Shown: positions 46,590 through 57,719 of the stretch, piece after piece
How the letters are laid out: each line of letters starts with the position of its first letter
Numbering within the stretch: the stretch's first letter is position 1
Assembly (NCBI RefSeq): GCF_030272615.1
Contig: NC_081412.1
Coordinates: forward strand, 144,667,247-144,731,246
Direction: 5' to 3'
DNA: 64,000 nt
Source of the DNA: Cryptomeria japonica
Lineage: Eukaryota; Streptophyta; Pinopsida; Cupressales; Cupressaceae
Notes under the pieces: generated by a model
What the model was told of the DNA's origin: nothing
The model's database searches: none
What the model saw: only the letters and a program-made list of their open reading frames with translations
Translations under genes and position numbers: made by a program

Positions 46590-47728
46590 ATGGCAACTAA
46601 TACTTCAAATCCATCGGTAACTATTTTCAGAAGAGAAATCCGTAAGCTTGATGGAACAAACTATGGGATATGGAAAATACAAATGAAGACTCATCTTAGA
46701 TTTCTTGGTAAGTATAGTTAGGAGATCACTGAGAAAGGATACACACCTTATGATCTGGCATTTGGCAATCCATCTCCTGCAGACTTGGAAAAAATATTGA
46801 AAATGATTGTAGAGCTAGAGAAGTCCTCTTGTGTGCACTTACTGATCAACAAATCATGGCAATTATTGGTAAATCATGGGCAAAGGTTATGTGGGATAAA
46901 TTGCAAACTTTGAATGAAGGTGACCCTACTGTCAAAATTGCTAAACTTGATGGTTACCGGGTAAGGCATGAAAACTTGAAGATGGATGACAATGAAAGAA
47001 TTGCTACATTTATGGAAAGAGTAAATGAGATTGTCATGGGAATTCGATGTTGTGGAGGATCTCGGAGTGAAGATGAGATAGTTTCCAAAGTATTGAGAGC
47101 CCTTCCACTAGCTAACATGATGAAGGCAACTGCAATTAATGAATTGAGAACAATAGAAAACACTTTAGTTAACAGAGATATTCTGATTGGGAAATTATTT
47201 GCTTTTGAGCTTGAAGAATTTGGACCTTTTGGAGCTGCAAAGTTTGAACCTTCTTTTCATGCATCATCATCATTGATTAGAAAGAATCATTGGAAAACCC
47301 TATATGAAAAATAATTGGAAGATATGAGAATAGAGGATGAAGAATTTAAGCAACTTGAAGCCCTATTTGCTAGAAGAGTACCTAAAGGACCGAGAAGAGG
47401 TAAGTATGAAGGAAAAACACCTTTTAAATGTTTTGCATGTAATAAGATTGGTCATTTTGCATCTAGATATCCTGAAAGGAATGCAAGATTTGAAGAGAGA
47501 GTTAAGAAATCATTTAAGCCTAATCAAAATAGATATAGATTCAAGAGAAACAAACAATGCTACATAGCGGATGAGGAAGGAGTAAGTGATGACTTTGAGG
47601 ATGAACCGATAGTAGACTCTGATAGTGGATCCAAAAATGGAAAGGAATGGGTGTTATATGCTTTAAAGGAAGATGAACTGGAATCGGCTATCAAGAATGA
47701 AGAAGAGGCCTTGGGCAGAAAAAGTTGA
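46590..47728 (+). pseudogene. C2 Gag
   Basis: The ATG at 46590 leads into RREIRKLDGTNYGIWKIQMK. A stop follows LGKYS and a frameshift lies near 46795. The frame 46829-47314 holds IMWDKLQTLNEGDPTVKIAKL-like sequence, and 47315-47728 in the same frame holds the zinc knuckle CFACNKIGHFASRYP, whose last Cys is Tyr. The separating stop at 47312 is a TAA where Glu is expected. Compare C1 Gag at 20847. Confidence 0.9.
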
Positions 47729-48000
47729 AGATAAGGATGAATGGGTAATTGATAGTGGATGCTCAAATCATATGACTGGAGATGAAAGGAAATTTCTATC
47801 CCTACAAGAATACAATGGTGGTCAAGTTAGATTTGGAGATGACAAAGAATGTATGATCAAAGGTAGAGGTACTATTTCTTTGGATGACAATCATAATACT
47901 GATAAAATCTATTATATAGAAGATTTAAAGTATAATCTTTTAAGTGTTGGTCAATTGGTGGACAAGGGATTCCAACTTCAATTCAAAGATTGAAAATGCA
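47700..48000 (+). pseudogene. C2 protease
   Basis: After a frameshift from Gag, WVIDSGCSNHMTGDERKF keeps the catalytic Asp-Ser-Gly that C1 has lost. Then follow VRFGDDKECMIKGRGTISL and NLLSVGQLVDKGFQLQF, with a TGA at about 47991. Confidence 0.88.
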
Positions 48001-49300
48001 AAATCATTAACAAAACTGGTTTGGAGATTGCGACCAATATTCAGACTGGAGGTAATATCTTTCACTTGAACACTGGTAATAAGACATGTTTGATTGCTCA
48101 TATTGATGAGAGTTGGCTATGGTATAAGAGGTTGTGTCATGTTAATTTTAATTGCATTGTTAAGATTAGTTTAACTAAGGAAGTTAGAGATATACCTTAA
48201 ATTATGAAGCCTCATAATCCAGTATGTAAGGAATGTCAATTGGAATAGAAAGTTGGAACTTATTTTAAGAACATACATGATAAATCTAATGATGTACTTG
48301 ATTTTATTCACACTGACTTATGTGGTCCAACAAGGACTAAAAGCTTTCAAGGTGATAGGTATTTCATGCTAATAATTGATGATTATTTTAGAATGATGTG
48401 GGTAACTTTTCTAAGGGATAAGTTTGAAGCCTTTGAGATTTTCCAGATCTTTAAAGCAAAGATAGAAACTTAAATTGGATTGAAAATCAAATGTCTAAGA
48501 TCAGATTGAGGTGGTGAGTTCACTTCTCATGAATTTAACAGTTATTGTGAGACAAATGGAATTAGGATACAGTTATCTACACCTCAGACTCCTCAGCAAA
48601 ATGGAGTAGTGGAAAGGAAGAATAAAACCATTTTGGATGCAGCAAGATCCATGATGATGGAAGCCAAATTGCCTCACATCTACTGGAGAGAAGCAGTGAG
48701 TACAACAACCTACACATTCAACTAAGTTCACATCAAAGGTGAAACCGGTAAGACCCCTTATGAATTATGGTTTGGACATACACCTATTGTTAAATATTTT
48801 AGAATTTTTGGAAGTAAATGCTATATCAAAAGGGATGATTCAATTGGGAAGTTTGATCCTAGACGTGATGAAGGAATATTTCTTGGATATTCAATTGAAA
48901 GCAAAGAATATAGATGTTATGACAAAAGATTGCAGAAAATTGTGTAGAGTGCTAATGTGAAAGTGGATGAGCAATACAAAAATTAATCTATATCATATGA
49001 CAGGGAACCAATAATTCCTCAACTGGTACAAGAAACTAAGATAGTTACACTAGTACAATCAAAAAATTCAACTGTGACAAAACAGTGAACCTGAAGTTTA
49101 GAAGACACCAAGGTATGTAAGATTAAATCATCTAAAGATCAAATCATTGGAGATAGGAACAAGGGAGTTATAAGAAGAAGAAGACTGGAAAATGAAGTGG
49201 TATGTCTTATTTCTCAAATTAAATTGGCATTTGTTATTGAAGCTTGTAAAGATAAACATTGGTTAAAAGATATGGAAGATGAATTAGATCAGATAGAGAA
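48001..49300 (+). pseudogene. C2 integrase
   Basis: Readable blocks are KRLCHVNFN, a zinc region CKECQ, HTDLCGPTR (Asp), CLRSD followed by TGA then GGEFTSHEF (Asp), and QQNGVVERKNKTILDAA (Glu). Downstream is TPYELWFGHTPIVKYFRIFG. At least eight stops are scattered through it, several where Gln, Arg or Trp occurs in C1. The 73-codon frame at 48739-48960 is an out-of-frame reading of this domain. Confidence 0.85.
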
Positions 49301-50753
49301 AAATGACTTGGACTTTAGTTCCCTGGCCTAAAAATAAGAATGTTATTGGAACTAAATGGGTTTTCAGAAATAAACTAAATGAGGATGGTCAAGCTATAAG
49401 AAACAAAGCTAGATTGGTTTGTAAAGGATATTCTTAAATGGAAGGAATTGATTATGGTGAGACATTTGCACCTGTAGCTAGAATTGAAGCTGTTAGACTA
49501 TTTCTTGCATATGCAACTTATAAGAACTATAAGGTCTATCAAATGAATGTTAAATGTGCATTTTTGAATGGTGAAGTTGAGGAAGAAGTATACATTGAAC
49601 AACCTGATGGATTTTCTCTAATAGATGATAAAGATATGGTTTGCAGATTGAGGAAAGCTTTATATGGATTGAAACAAGCTCCTAGAGCTTGGTATGCAAC
49701 ATTGGATAAATATCTTTTGAAGCTTGGTTTTACTAAAGGAAGTGCTTATAGTAATTTATATTATAAGATCACTGATGATGATATTCTGATTATTGAAGTA
49801 TTTGTTGATGATATCATTTTTGGAGGAGAAGATAAATTGTGCATGGGATTCTCTAATAATATGAAGAATGAATTTGAAATGTCCATGATTGAAGAAATGA
49901 TATTTTTCTTAGGTTTGTAGATTACTCAAACTGACAAAGGCATATTTATCTATCAAACTAAGTATCTAAGGGAATTGTTGAAGAAGTTTGGTATGGATAA
50001 TTCCAAACCGATAAGTACTCCTATGGTGACAAGTGAGAAATTATCTATCAAATATACATCTACATCAGTAAATTCGACAAGGTATAAGTCTATGATTGAT
50101 GGCTTGTTATATCTAACTCAGACTAGACCAGAGATTATGAATGCAATGAGTATTGTTTCAAGATATCAAAGTAATCCTAAATAAAATCATGAATGTGCAG
50201 TAAAGAGGATATTCCAGTATTTGCAAGGAATAATAGAATATGGCTTATGGTATTCTAGAGATGATGACTTCACTTTATGTGCATATACTGATTCAGATTG
50301 GGCAAGAGATATTGATGATAGGAAGAGCACTTCTGGTAGAGCTTCCTTTCTTGGAAAGAAACTCATTCATGGATCAACAAAAATTAGTCATGCATTTATT
50401 CATCTACTGTAGAAGCTAAGTATGTTGCAACAACAACTAATTGCACTCAAGTCTTGTGGATGAAGCAAATGTTGAAGGATATCAATGTAAATTGTAGTGA
50501 ACCGGTAGTTATCTATTGTGATAACTCTATAGCCATTGACATGTCAAAGAATCTGGTATTTCACTCTAAGAATAAGAACATATCAATAAAGTATAAATTT
50601 TTGAAGGACAAGGTGGAAGAAAAGGAAGTCAAATTGGTTTATGTGAACACTAAAGAGAAGATTGCAGATATATTCACTAAACCACTGTTTAAGAAATCAT
50701 TTTAGTATTTGAGAGATAGGTTAGGGGTTTTTGCCCCTCCGACGGAGACTTGA
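49301..50753 (+). pseudogene. C2 reverse transcriptase and RNase H
   Basis: Blocks are [69 protein letters not shown] and the catalytic FVDDIIFGG. Further on are LLKKFGMDNSKPISTPM, YTDSDWARDIDDRKST (RNase H Asp), CDNSIAIDMSKN and KIADIFTKPLFKK. The frame is cut by stops at 49436, 49918, 50182 and 50703, and by a frameshift near 50385. Relative to C1 it has kept Pro-Val-Ala (PVARIE) where C1 reads LVARIE. Confidence 0.9.
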
Positions 50754-51097
50754 TTGATGTAGTTTGGCATCAGTCTGACATGCATTATTAGAGATACTAT
50801 TCATTTTGACACTGTTGAGTGGTGCTACTACTTAGGGGGAGTAGTCAGCTTTGAGATTCAAAGGCTTATATCATTGCTTTGATATTTTTGTCAGATTTCT
50901 GGCATTGATGTCAAAGGGGGAGTGATAGTGATGTGAAAAATAATTTCAGAACTTAACAAAGATATTATTCATAGGGGGAGAGTTATTGAAATTCAAGAGA
51001 TTGTTGGTTGTCTTCCATAGGGGGAGACTTGTTTGGCATTTCTGGTACTTAGATGTTTTTCACATCTAGTGTTATCATCAATGCCAAAGGGGGAGAT
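50754..51097 (+). other. C2 pol-LTR spacer with repeated purine tracts
   Basis: Five GGGGGAG tracts lie at about 50837, 50915, 50973, 51018 and 51088. Only the last abuts the 3' LTR (AAAGGGGGAGAT then TGTTGGC). Two are joined to a 'ggcattgatgtcaaa' or 'catcaatgccaaa' word. Confidence 0.88.
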
Positions 51098-51159
51098 TGT
51101 TGGCATTATGGATGAATTGATTATGTGTTGCATTGATGTTTTGTCATTGATGTTAACAC

Positions 51160-51977
51160 TGTTAGGTTTCCCATAGATAATGAGAGGGGGGGGTGAATCA
51201 GTATCTAACCAGTGTACAAAATTTTCCCTTTTAAAACATGCAGAACATATTATAATAGTGTAGCAGTATGCAAGAAATAGTGTAATAAACAGAATTAAAA
51301 ACATCCGCGTGAAAAAAACACCATGACACAAGGATTTAATGAGGAAACCCAGTGTGGGAAAAACCTTGGTGGGATTTGTGACCCACAATATCCACTTACT
51401 GGCCAATAAGAGAATATTACTTACAATAGGGGCCTGCACATGCAAGAAGGCCAACTGCCTAGAGCTCACTGCTCAATGGGAAGTCTCACTAACTTAGAAT
51501 GTGGATTATACAAATCCAATATCTTATACTGCTTTACAATAGCATCTATAATGCCTGATTCAGTACCGGTTGCTACTCTGCTTCTTACATAAACCCTTTA
51601 ACCTATATTTTGCATAATAGGTCTACCTTAATAGTTTGCATACATCACTTTCTTCACTTCCTTACTTCATTACCAAATGTCTATAATGATCTCTTTTATA
51701 TATAAGAGTCATTTTACAACATGCCAAGTCGGATTACAAAGTTTTTACAATAATAAACAAAATATAATATAACAAAATCCTATCGGCCTCTGTGCCGGTA
51801 TACTTCCTTTCTCTGTGCCAGTGTAGAGTGTGATCTGCTGATGCCGGTGCACTAACTTCCCGATTTAATGCTTTTCTAGTATAATGTCTTACCGGTGCCA
51901 TAGGATTGTAAGGTTTCCATCAATGACAAAACCTTCAATCACCTACAATGTCTCATTAGAGTGTGCATATGCCAACA
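51160..51977 (-). mobile_element. C3 3' LTR
   Basis: It aligns with 54696-55535 with scattered transitions. The other copy has one extra block of about 20 bases near 55362-55382. The 158-codon minus frame at 50993-51469 crosses its boundary, recurs in part in the other LTR and is not a gene. Confidence 0.9.
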
Positions 51978-52164
51978 ATCTCCCCCTTTGGCATTGATGG
52001 CAACACTCATGAGAAATTTCAAAAGTGTATCCAAAAATGTGAAGTCCAAAAATGTGTGCTCCCCCTAAGCACATGATTCCTGTGATATTTGAATTTTCTC
52101 ATCCCACTACTCCCCCTTTGGCATCAATGACAAAGGTTGTCAAGATGTTAGGTGAGTTGTAGTT
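51978..52164 (-). other. C3 3' spacer with purine tracts
   Basis: On the minus strand there are three GGGGGAG tracts (about 51981, 52060 and 52110 in window positions). The LTR-proximal one serves as the likely polypurine tract. Confidence 0.85.
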
Positions 52165-54693
52165 TCAACCTTGTAACTGGGTAGTTACAATTTGAAATAG
52201 ATCCACCAAAAACAAGTTTATACTCTCCATAAACTTTTTACTATCTCTTATTGCTTTCTCTGTTCTTTTAACTGTACCGGTGAGATGCTGCAAATTCTCT
52301 GTCGGTGTTTTCTATCCCTGTATTAGTGCCTCAGATATTTCCTTCCGCAATGATGCTGGATAGTCCAATCTTGGACTCAGTTTTAATCTCAAATGCTTTG
52401 CCTTACTCACTATTCTCTCTTTTTCTCTTTCAAATTTAATTAATTCTTCCTCAAACTTTGTTATCTTTTGTTCAAAAACTAATAATGTATCAGGTGAGTT
52501 AACAAAATTATCTACAAGTTTATTGATTTCATCCTATACCTTGCTCATCTTCTTATCTATATCTATAGTCAAAAAGTTTGTCTTACAGGTGTCTTTGTAC
52601 AGAGTTTTGAACTCTTTCAATAAATTACACAGTTCCGGTAGAAGTGTGTCAAAATCTCTGGTACACTTCTTTATCTGCTCATCAAAGAATCTTTGCTTTT
52701 CAATTTCCAATTTGTCCTTCAATGTCTCTTCCTTTATTTTCTCAATGTTTTCTATGATATATTTACACAAGGTATCAAGTTGTCCTAAAGAATCTTTATT
52801 GTCTATATTACAGTTAGGAGCAATTACCTTCAAAATTGGTATTGTGTCATCTATTGCCTTATAAGCTTGTGAGCTGTAGTCTGTTATCTTTTTAATTGAA
52901 TCCAATAGTACCTCAGTCACATTAGTTGATTTGTAGCCTGATGATGAACCTATATTCTGAGTACCGCCATTGGAAGTAACCAAGCTTGTATTGACCTCTG
53001 GTAGGTCTGTTTGTGTTTGCATTTCCTTAAGCAATGGTTTTTCTACTTCTCCAGTTGCCGGTGGCACTGTTTCCTTTTGAACCTGTTCTTATTCTTGTTG
53101 CTGTTCCTATTCAGGAGCCTTTTGCTCTATTTGTTTCTCTATTTGTTGCATTGTCTCAGTTTGAGTCTGAGTTTCTACCTTTTTCTCTTTGTCATCTACC
53201 AGTTTCTCCTATGTGTTATCAGTTTGCTCAGCTACCAGAGGCTCACTAGCCATGTCAGTCTTATCAACTGTATCTTTATCTACCACAATGTTGATCTTTT
53301 GAGTATCAACATCCATTGTACATAAGACTTCAAGATTAGGATTAACATCCTCTACATCCATACTTTCAACTGCCGGTTGATGTTTTGTAGTTGTTGTTTT
53401 TACCGGTGGAGTAATAAAAGGAGGTGGGGGTAAGTTGTTTTTAACCTTGATACTGGGTGGTCCACCAACTTTACCTTTACTCTTGTCTCTTTCTTTTTGA
53501 TATACCTTTATAGGTTTGTGACTCATGTATTCTTCTTGTTTTTCTTTTTCCACTAGGAAAATGTCCCATGCATTTTTTGTCTCCTCAGTCACCTCATTAA
53601 CTCTTCCAACCATTAAATAAATGTGCGGGTGTGTAGTAGAAAATACTGACCGATTGGCTTGAGCAATTAAGTCATCAATTTCTTTGGGTGAATTTACTAG
53701 ATATACAACAAGTAGCTTTTCTATCTTTATTTTCTTGTCAAGTTATACTACTTCTTGTCTCCTTGCTTCTAGTCTCTTAAATAGTTCATCTGGTACTTCA
53801 TCTACTACTTCCATAAAAAATTTCTTATAAATATCCATATGCAATATAACACTATTTTCTACTTGTTCTTTTTCATCAGCTGTCAGAGTGTCATATAGTT
53901 TCTCTATATTCTTCAATTTCTCTTCCTTTGTAATTTCATTCAATAGTATGTCAAGAGGGGCCAAGTCCTTATTTATCCTCTTCTTCTTCTTGGGTGTCAG
54001 TTTCTTCTTCTTTGGTGTATCCTTTCTTACCGGAGATCTCACTGCTTGTTGTTTTTGTCTTGTCCTCCTAGGTGAGGGTGTGGTTGCCAGTGAGGGATCT
54101 CTTTTCCTTACAACTCTCTTGAAATTTGCAGGCATGTCATTCTCTGAAGATGTACCTACCAGTGATAGGTGAGTTTCAGGTTGTGGAGCTGCTGACTCAT
54201 CCCCTGTTATACCGGTTTGCTCCATTACTCTATCCTTGATCTCCTTTTCTTACCTAGAACCTTTTCTTACAACTGCCTCAACCTTTTTCACCCTTTTCTT
54301 AGATTGTATTTGGCTTTCAATAGCTTTTGCACTACCAAATATTTCTTCCTTAGGTTCTTTAGGGGCTTCCAGAAGTGCTTTAGCATATGTTTCAATTATG
54401 TGATCATCTGTTTCATAGCCCATCTCTGTTACCCAAACTATCCTAGGGATGACTGCTTCCATCCAGATCTCATCCTTCTTGATTACAAAGTAAATTTCAT
54501 CCTTATATTTGTCAACAATCTTTTGTGATAATCTGATTCTTTTCTTCATTTTGGCCTTTAGTGCTTAAAAGAAATCATGGATATTGTTTTCCTTATCTTC
54601 TCCCATATTATTGAATAGTTTTGTTAACTGTTTACCTACCGGTATATCATATCCAAGTTCTTTGTAGCCTATACTGCGAACCTGTTTGGTTAT
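52165..54693 (-). pseudogene. C3 long ORF, function unknown (about 842 codons, eight in-frame stops)
   Basis: One reading frame can be followed from the LTR edge at 54693 to TGA at 52165 with no frameshift. Its open pieces are 54250-54549, 53743-54225, 53209-53613 and 52534-53067, all in the same phase. Eight internal stops (54565, 54250, 53743, 53209, 53107, 53089, 52534, 52312) are TAA or TAG, and none is TGA. Order of features: ELGYDIPVGKQLTKLF; DEIWMEAVIPRIVWVTEMGY; a basic stretch (TPKKKKR) that could be a nuclear signal; a Glu/Lys-rich helix; PPPPFITPP; a Gln/Glu-rich linker; and a C-terminal coiled-coil-like region (ENIEKIKEETLKDKLEIEKQ). I recognise no domain. The true start is unclear because the frame is open into the LTR. 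Confidence 0.75.
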
Positions 54694-54695
54694 AT

Positions 54696-55535
54696 TGTTA
54701 GGATTCCCACAGATACTGAGAGGGGGGGGGGTAATTAGTATCTAACCGGTGTACAAAATTTTTCCTTTTAAAACATGCAGAACATATTATAACAGTGTAC
54801 TAGTATACAAGAAATAGTGTAATAAACAGAATTAAAAACATCCACATGAAAAGCACACCATGACACAAGGATTTAACGAGGAAACCCGATGTGGGAAAAA
54901 CCTTGGTGGGATTTGTGACCCACAATATCCATTTACTGGCCAATAAGAGAATATTACTTACAATAGGGGCCTGCACATACAGGAAGGCCAACTGCCTAGA
55001 GCTCACTACTCAATGGGAAGTCTCACTAACTTACAATGTGGATTATACAAATCCAATATCTTGTACTGCTTTACAATAGCATCTATAATGTTTGATTTAG
55101 TACCGGTTGCTGCTTTGCTTCTTACATAAACCCTTTAACCTATATTCCGCATAATAGGTCTACCTTGATATTTTGCATACATCACTTTCTTCACTTCCTT
55201 ACTTCATTACCAAATGTCTATAATGATCTATTTTATATATAAGAGTTATTTTACAACATTCCAAGTCAGCTTACAAATTTTTTACAATAATAAACAAAAT
55301 ATAATATAACAAAATCCTGTCGGCCTCTATGCTGGTATACTTCCTTTCTCTGTGTCGGTGCCAGTGTCCTGAGCGCCAGTGTAGAGTGTGATCTGTTGAT
55401 GCCGGTGCACTAACTTATTGGTGTAATGCCTTGCCGGTATAATGTCTTGCTAGTGCCATAGGATTGTAAGGTTTCCATCAATGACAAAACCTTCAATCAA
55501 CTACAATGTCTCATTGGAGTGTGCATATGCCAACA
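54696..55535 (-). mobile_element. C3 5' LTR
   Basis: Upstream LTR in the element's own orientation. It is flanked outside by AACAC. Inside, the next bases on the minus strand are ATATAACCAAACAGG, without a TGG-type primer site. Confidence 0.9.
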
Positions 55536-56702
55536 AACACTAGTTGTTATGATTGGTTACCAACAGAAGATCTAGTGTTACCAGCAAAAGGGACTATCTA
55601 TTGGACACTTCCGACATTTTTGGATCAATGGAGTATGTTTGATTTTATGTGTTACATATTCCTAGAGTATGTTTTGGTTAGTTGGTATTGATTTGGTGAT
55701 CGATGCTATCATACACTCTTGTAAACCCTTACCAACATGGGTTTAAGGTTTTGCCGGTAGAGCTTTTATTGAGATTCTTAGACATGATGCATAAGGGGTG
55801 TTGGTGCAGATTCTAGATGGATTTCAGGATGCTAAAGATGTTCTTCGATCATGCCTCAACTCATTGAAGATATTTCTTTGGGATGGTGGACCCAAATTAG
55901 GTTTGGTGCCTATCTAAGTTATGGAGTGGTATCATGTTAACGTGTTCTATGCAGGTTACTGGGATGATTTATGGATTGGTTGTTGTTGTATTGGTCTCAA
56001 GATGACATGGCATATCATTGTAATAATGATGTATGTAATGATATTATTGTAATATATTTTAGGTGGCCGACCTAATTGGTTTAGGCCTTAGGGTTGGTAT
56101 AAATTGATGTAAGATCTCATTATAGATCATGGAATGGGAATGGGAATGGAAATGTAATATTATATGCTAAGGAGTTTTGGTCAATCATTGAGGATCGAAT
56201 TGGGTTTAAAGAAGAGGTCAAAGGCCTTTAGTATTGAGCTTAATCGGGGCTGTAATTAGGCATTGTAGATGCTATCTCCCGCAGTTCATTCTTTTGGATT
56301 GTTGTCCAATTATCTCGAGGTGGTTATAACCTCTATGTAGTTAGTGAGACTCTTTTGTAATGAGTAGTATGCTCTAGGTAGTGTGCCTTCCTACATATGC
56401 AGGCCCCTCATTATATCACTTACTTTCTACAAAAGTATCATCTGACTGTGGGTAGGTTTACCACTGTGGTTTTTCCCTTTCCGGGTTTTCCACATACAAA
56501 TCATGGTGTTATGTGGTATGGTTGCATTGTGTTGATTATCTATTTTAATGTTAAGTTGTATTGTCTACCGATATCTATTTATGCTATTCCAATACTTAAT
56601 GTTTATATGCTCCATTTAAAGGTTATTAAGTGGCTTGATTGATATAATCTGTTAACAACTGATTCACCCCACCTTCTTAGTTGTTCATCGGTTATCCTAA
56701 CA

Positions 56703-56885
56703 TCTTGGAGGTTTGGATGGATTGTAATCTGGCATGTAGTCTAAAGCTAAGCATGTTAACCTGCATGTAATTGGATTACTAGATGTTCTTTGATGATAAT
56801 ATGATGATGCAGATATCTAATTTTGCATTTTATCTATGTTTTACTATTTCTTCCATTGTGTTACTCTTGCTGCATGATCTAGTTA
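56703..56885. other. Unassigned sequence right of C2
   Basis: Continues the host sequence interrupted by C2. No motif is recognised. Confidence 0.3.
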
Positions 56886-56889
56886 GTTC

Positions 56890-57668
56890 TCTTTGAGGAC
56901 CCACCATATTATGGCTAGATCATTAATGGCTGCTTTGGTGGATGGATTAAAATTGGACATATTGGATTGTTATGGAGGAGTAACATTGTTGTATGTAGGT
57001 GGAGGTTGAGAAGGAGGGGGAACATTATGGTATGCTGGTATAGGAGATGGTTGTAAGACAATTGGAAGACTCGTGGATGGATTTATGTAAAAATATTGAC
57101 TAAAGAGATTGCCCCCTATGACTAACATGTGTAGGATTAACATTTTGTGTGGTAGTATTCATGATAGAAGATGTAAATGTAGGCTCACTAGACAAGGATG
57201 TAGGAATAGGAATAGAATGGTTAACTTGGCTAGTGGGTTGAGAGTAACCAAGGACTTTGGCACAACTTTTGATTGGCATAATATTAGTATCAACAATATG
57301 AGCAAGGCCACCCAACAAATCCACACCCATGTTATCACTTTGCACCATTCTTCTTAATCCTTCAATCAAGGGGATTGCCTCACTATCCAAGAATTGTTGA
57401 CCCATCCATTGAAAATTTTCAAATTCATTATCAATCTTCTCCAATTGGTCAATAGTAACCCTAGTTAGGGATTCATCGACATCATGAGAAGTGTGAGGAG
57501 AATGGGAATAAGTGATGTCATTTTTTGGGTTAGAGAAGCACAAACATCCACATGGAATAAATTGTCTGACTGAGGCTCCATATCCTTAGTGTTTGAACCT
57601 TGGGAAGCCTTAACTCTACTTCTTCTCACTTGAATATTGCATGTAGTACTAGTGGTAACAAAACTCAT
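56890..57668 (-). pseudogene. Gypsy Gag N-terminal relic (element G4)
   Basis: From ATG at 57668 the minus strand reads MSFVTTSTTCNIQVRRSRVK. After a frameshift near 57540 it reads DVDESLTRVTIDQLEKIDNE, WMGQQFLDSEAIPLIEGLRR, DLLGGLAHIVDTNIMPIKS and PTSQVNHSIPIPTSL. After another shift it reads a Pro-rich stretch (AYHNVPPPSQPPPTYNNVTP). From memory this is the start of Gag in a Tat-like gypsy family; there is no zinc knuckle within the piece. The rest of the element is missing to the left. Its LTR appears to lie at 58000-59171. Confidence 0.6.
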
Positions 57669-57719
57669 GCACAAAGTAGGGAAATTTAATGAAAACTATG
57701 ATTAAACAATGCAACTCTT

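Larger units (their letters stand above)
51160..55535 (-). mobile_element. Non-autonomous LTR element C3 (no gag/pol, one long unknown ORF)
   Basis: LTRs of about 818 and 840 bases lie at 51160-51977 and 54696-55535. They start TGTTAGG and end GCCAACA, and the perfect 5-bp duplication AACAC flanks the element. On the minus strand the 3' LTR (51160-51977) is preceded by GCCAAAGGGGGAGAT, the same purine tract as C1 and C2. No primer site is seen after the 5' LTR; instead an open frame runs up to the LTR edge. No PR, INT, RT or RNase H motif is present. It resembles a large retrotransposon derivative that would depend on proteins from another element. Confidence 0.88.
45286..56702 (+). mobile_element. 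Copia element C2, 3' LTR split by C3
   Basis: The 5' LTR is 45286-46530, the primer site 46531-46545 and the internal region 46546-51097. The 3' LTR is 51098-51159 plus 55541-56702. Gag-Pol is homologous to C1 throughout. The right flank is TCTTG (56703-56707). The same word lies at 45279-45283, two bases outside the left LTR end, so the duplication is probable but has two extra bases. The internal part is more decayed than C1. Confidence 0.9.
51098..56702 (+). mobile_element. C2 3' LTR, interrupted
   Basis: The first 62 bases (51098-51159) and the remainder (55541-56702) match the 5' LTR. They are separated by C3 with a perfect AACAC duplication (51155-51159, 55536-55540). The end is TATCCTAACA at 56702. 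A TATAAAT box lies at 56098-56104. Confidence 0.9.

Noticed and set aside
50993-51469. 158-residue minus-strand frame
   Set aside because: It crosses from the C2 spacer into the C3 LTR; part of it recurs in the other C3 LTR (54800-55006). No domain; a product of a stop-poor LTR.
52165-54693. Alternative genetic code (TAA/TAG read as Gln) to explain the C3 frame
   Set aside because: Other elements in the same window show C-to-T stops including TGA and frameshifts; deamination in a nuclear plant genome is sufficient.
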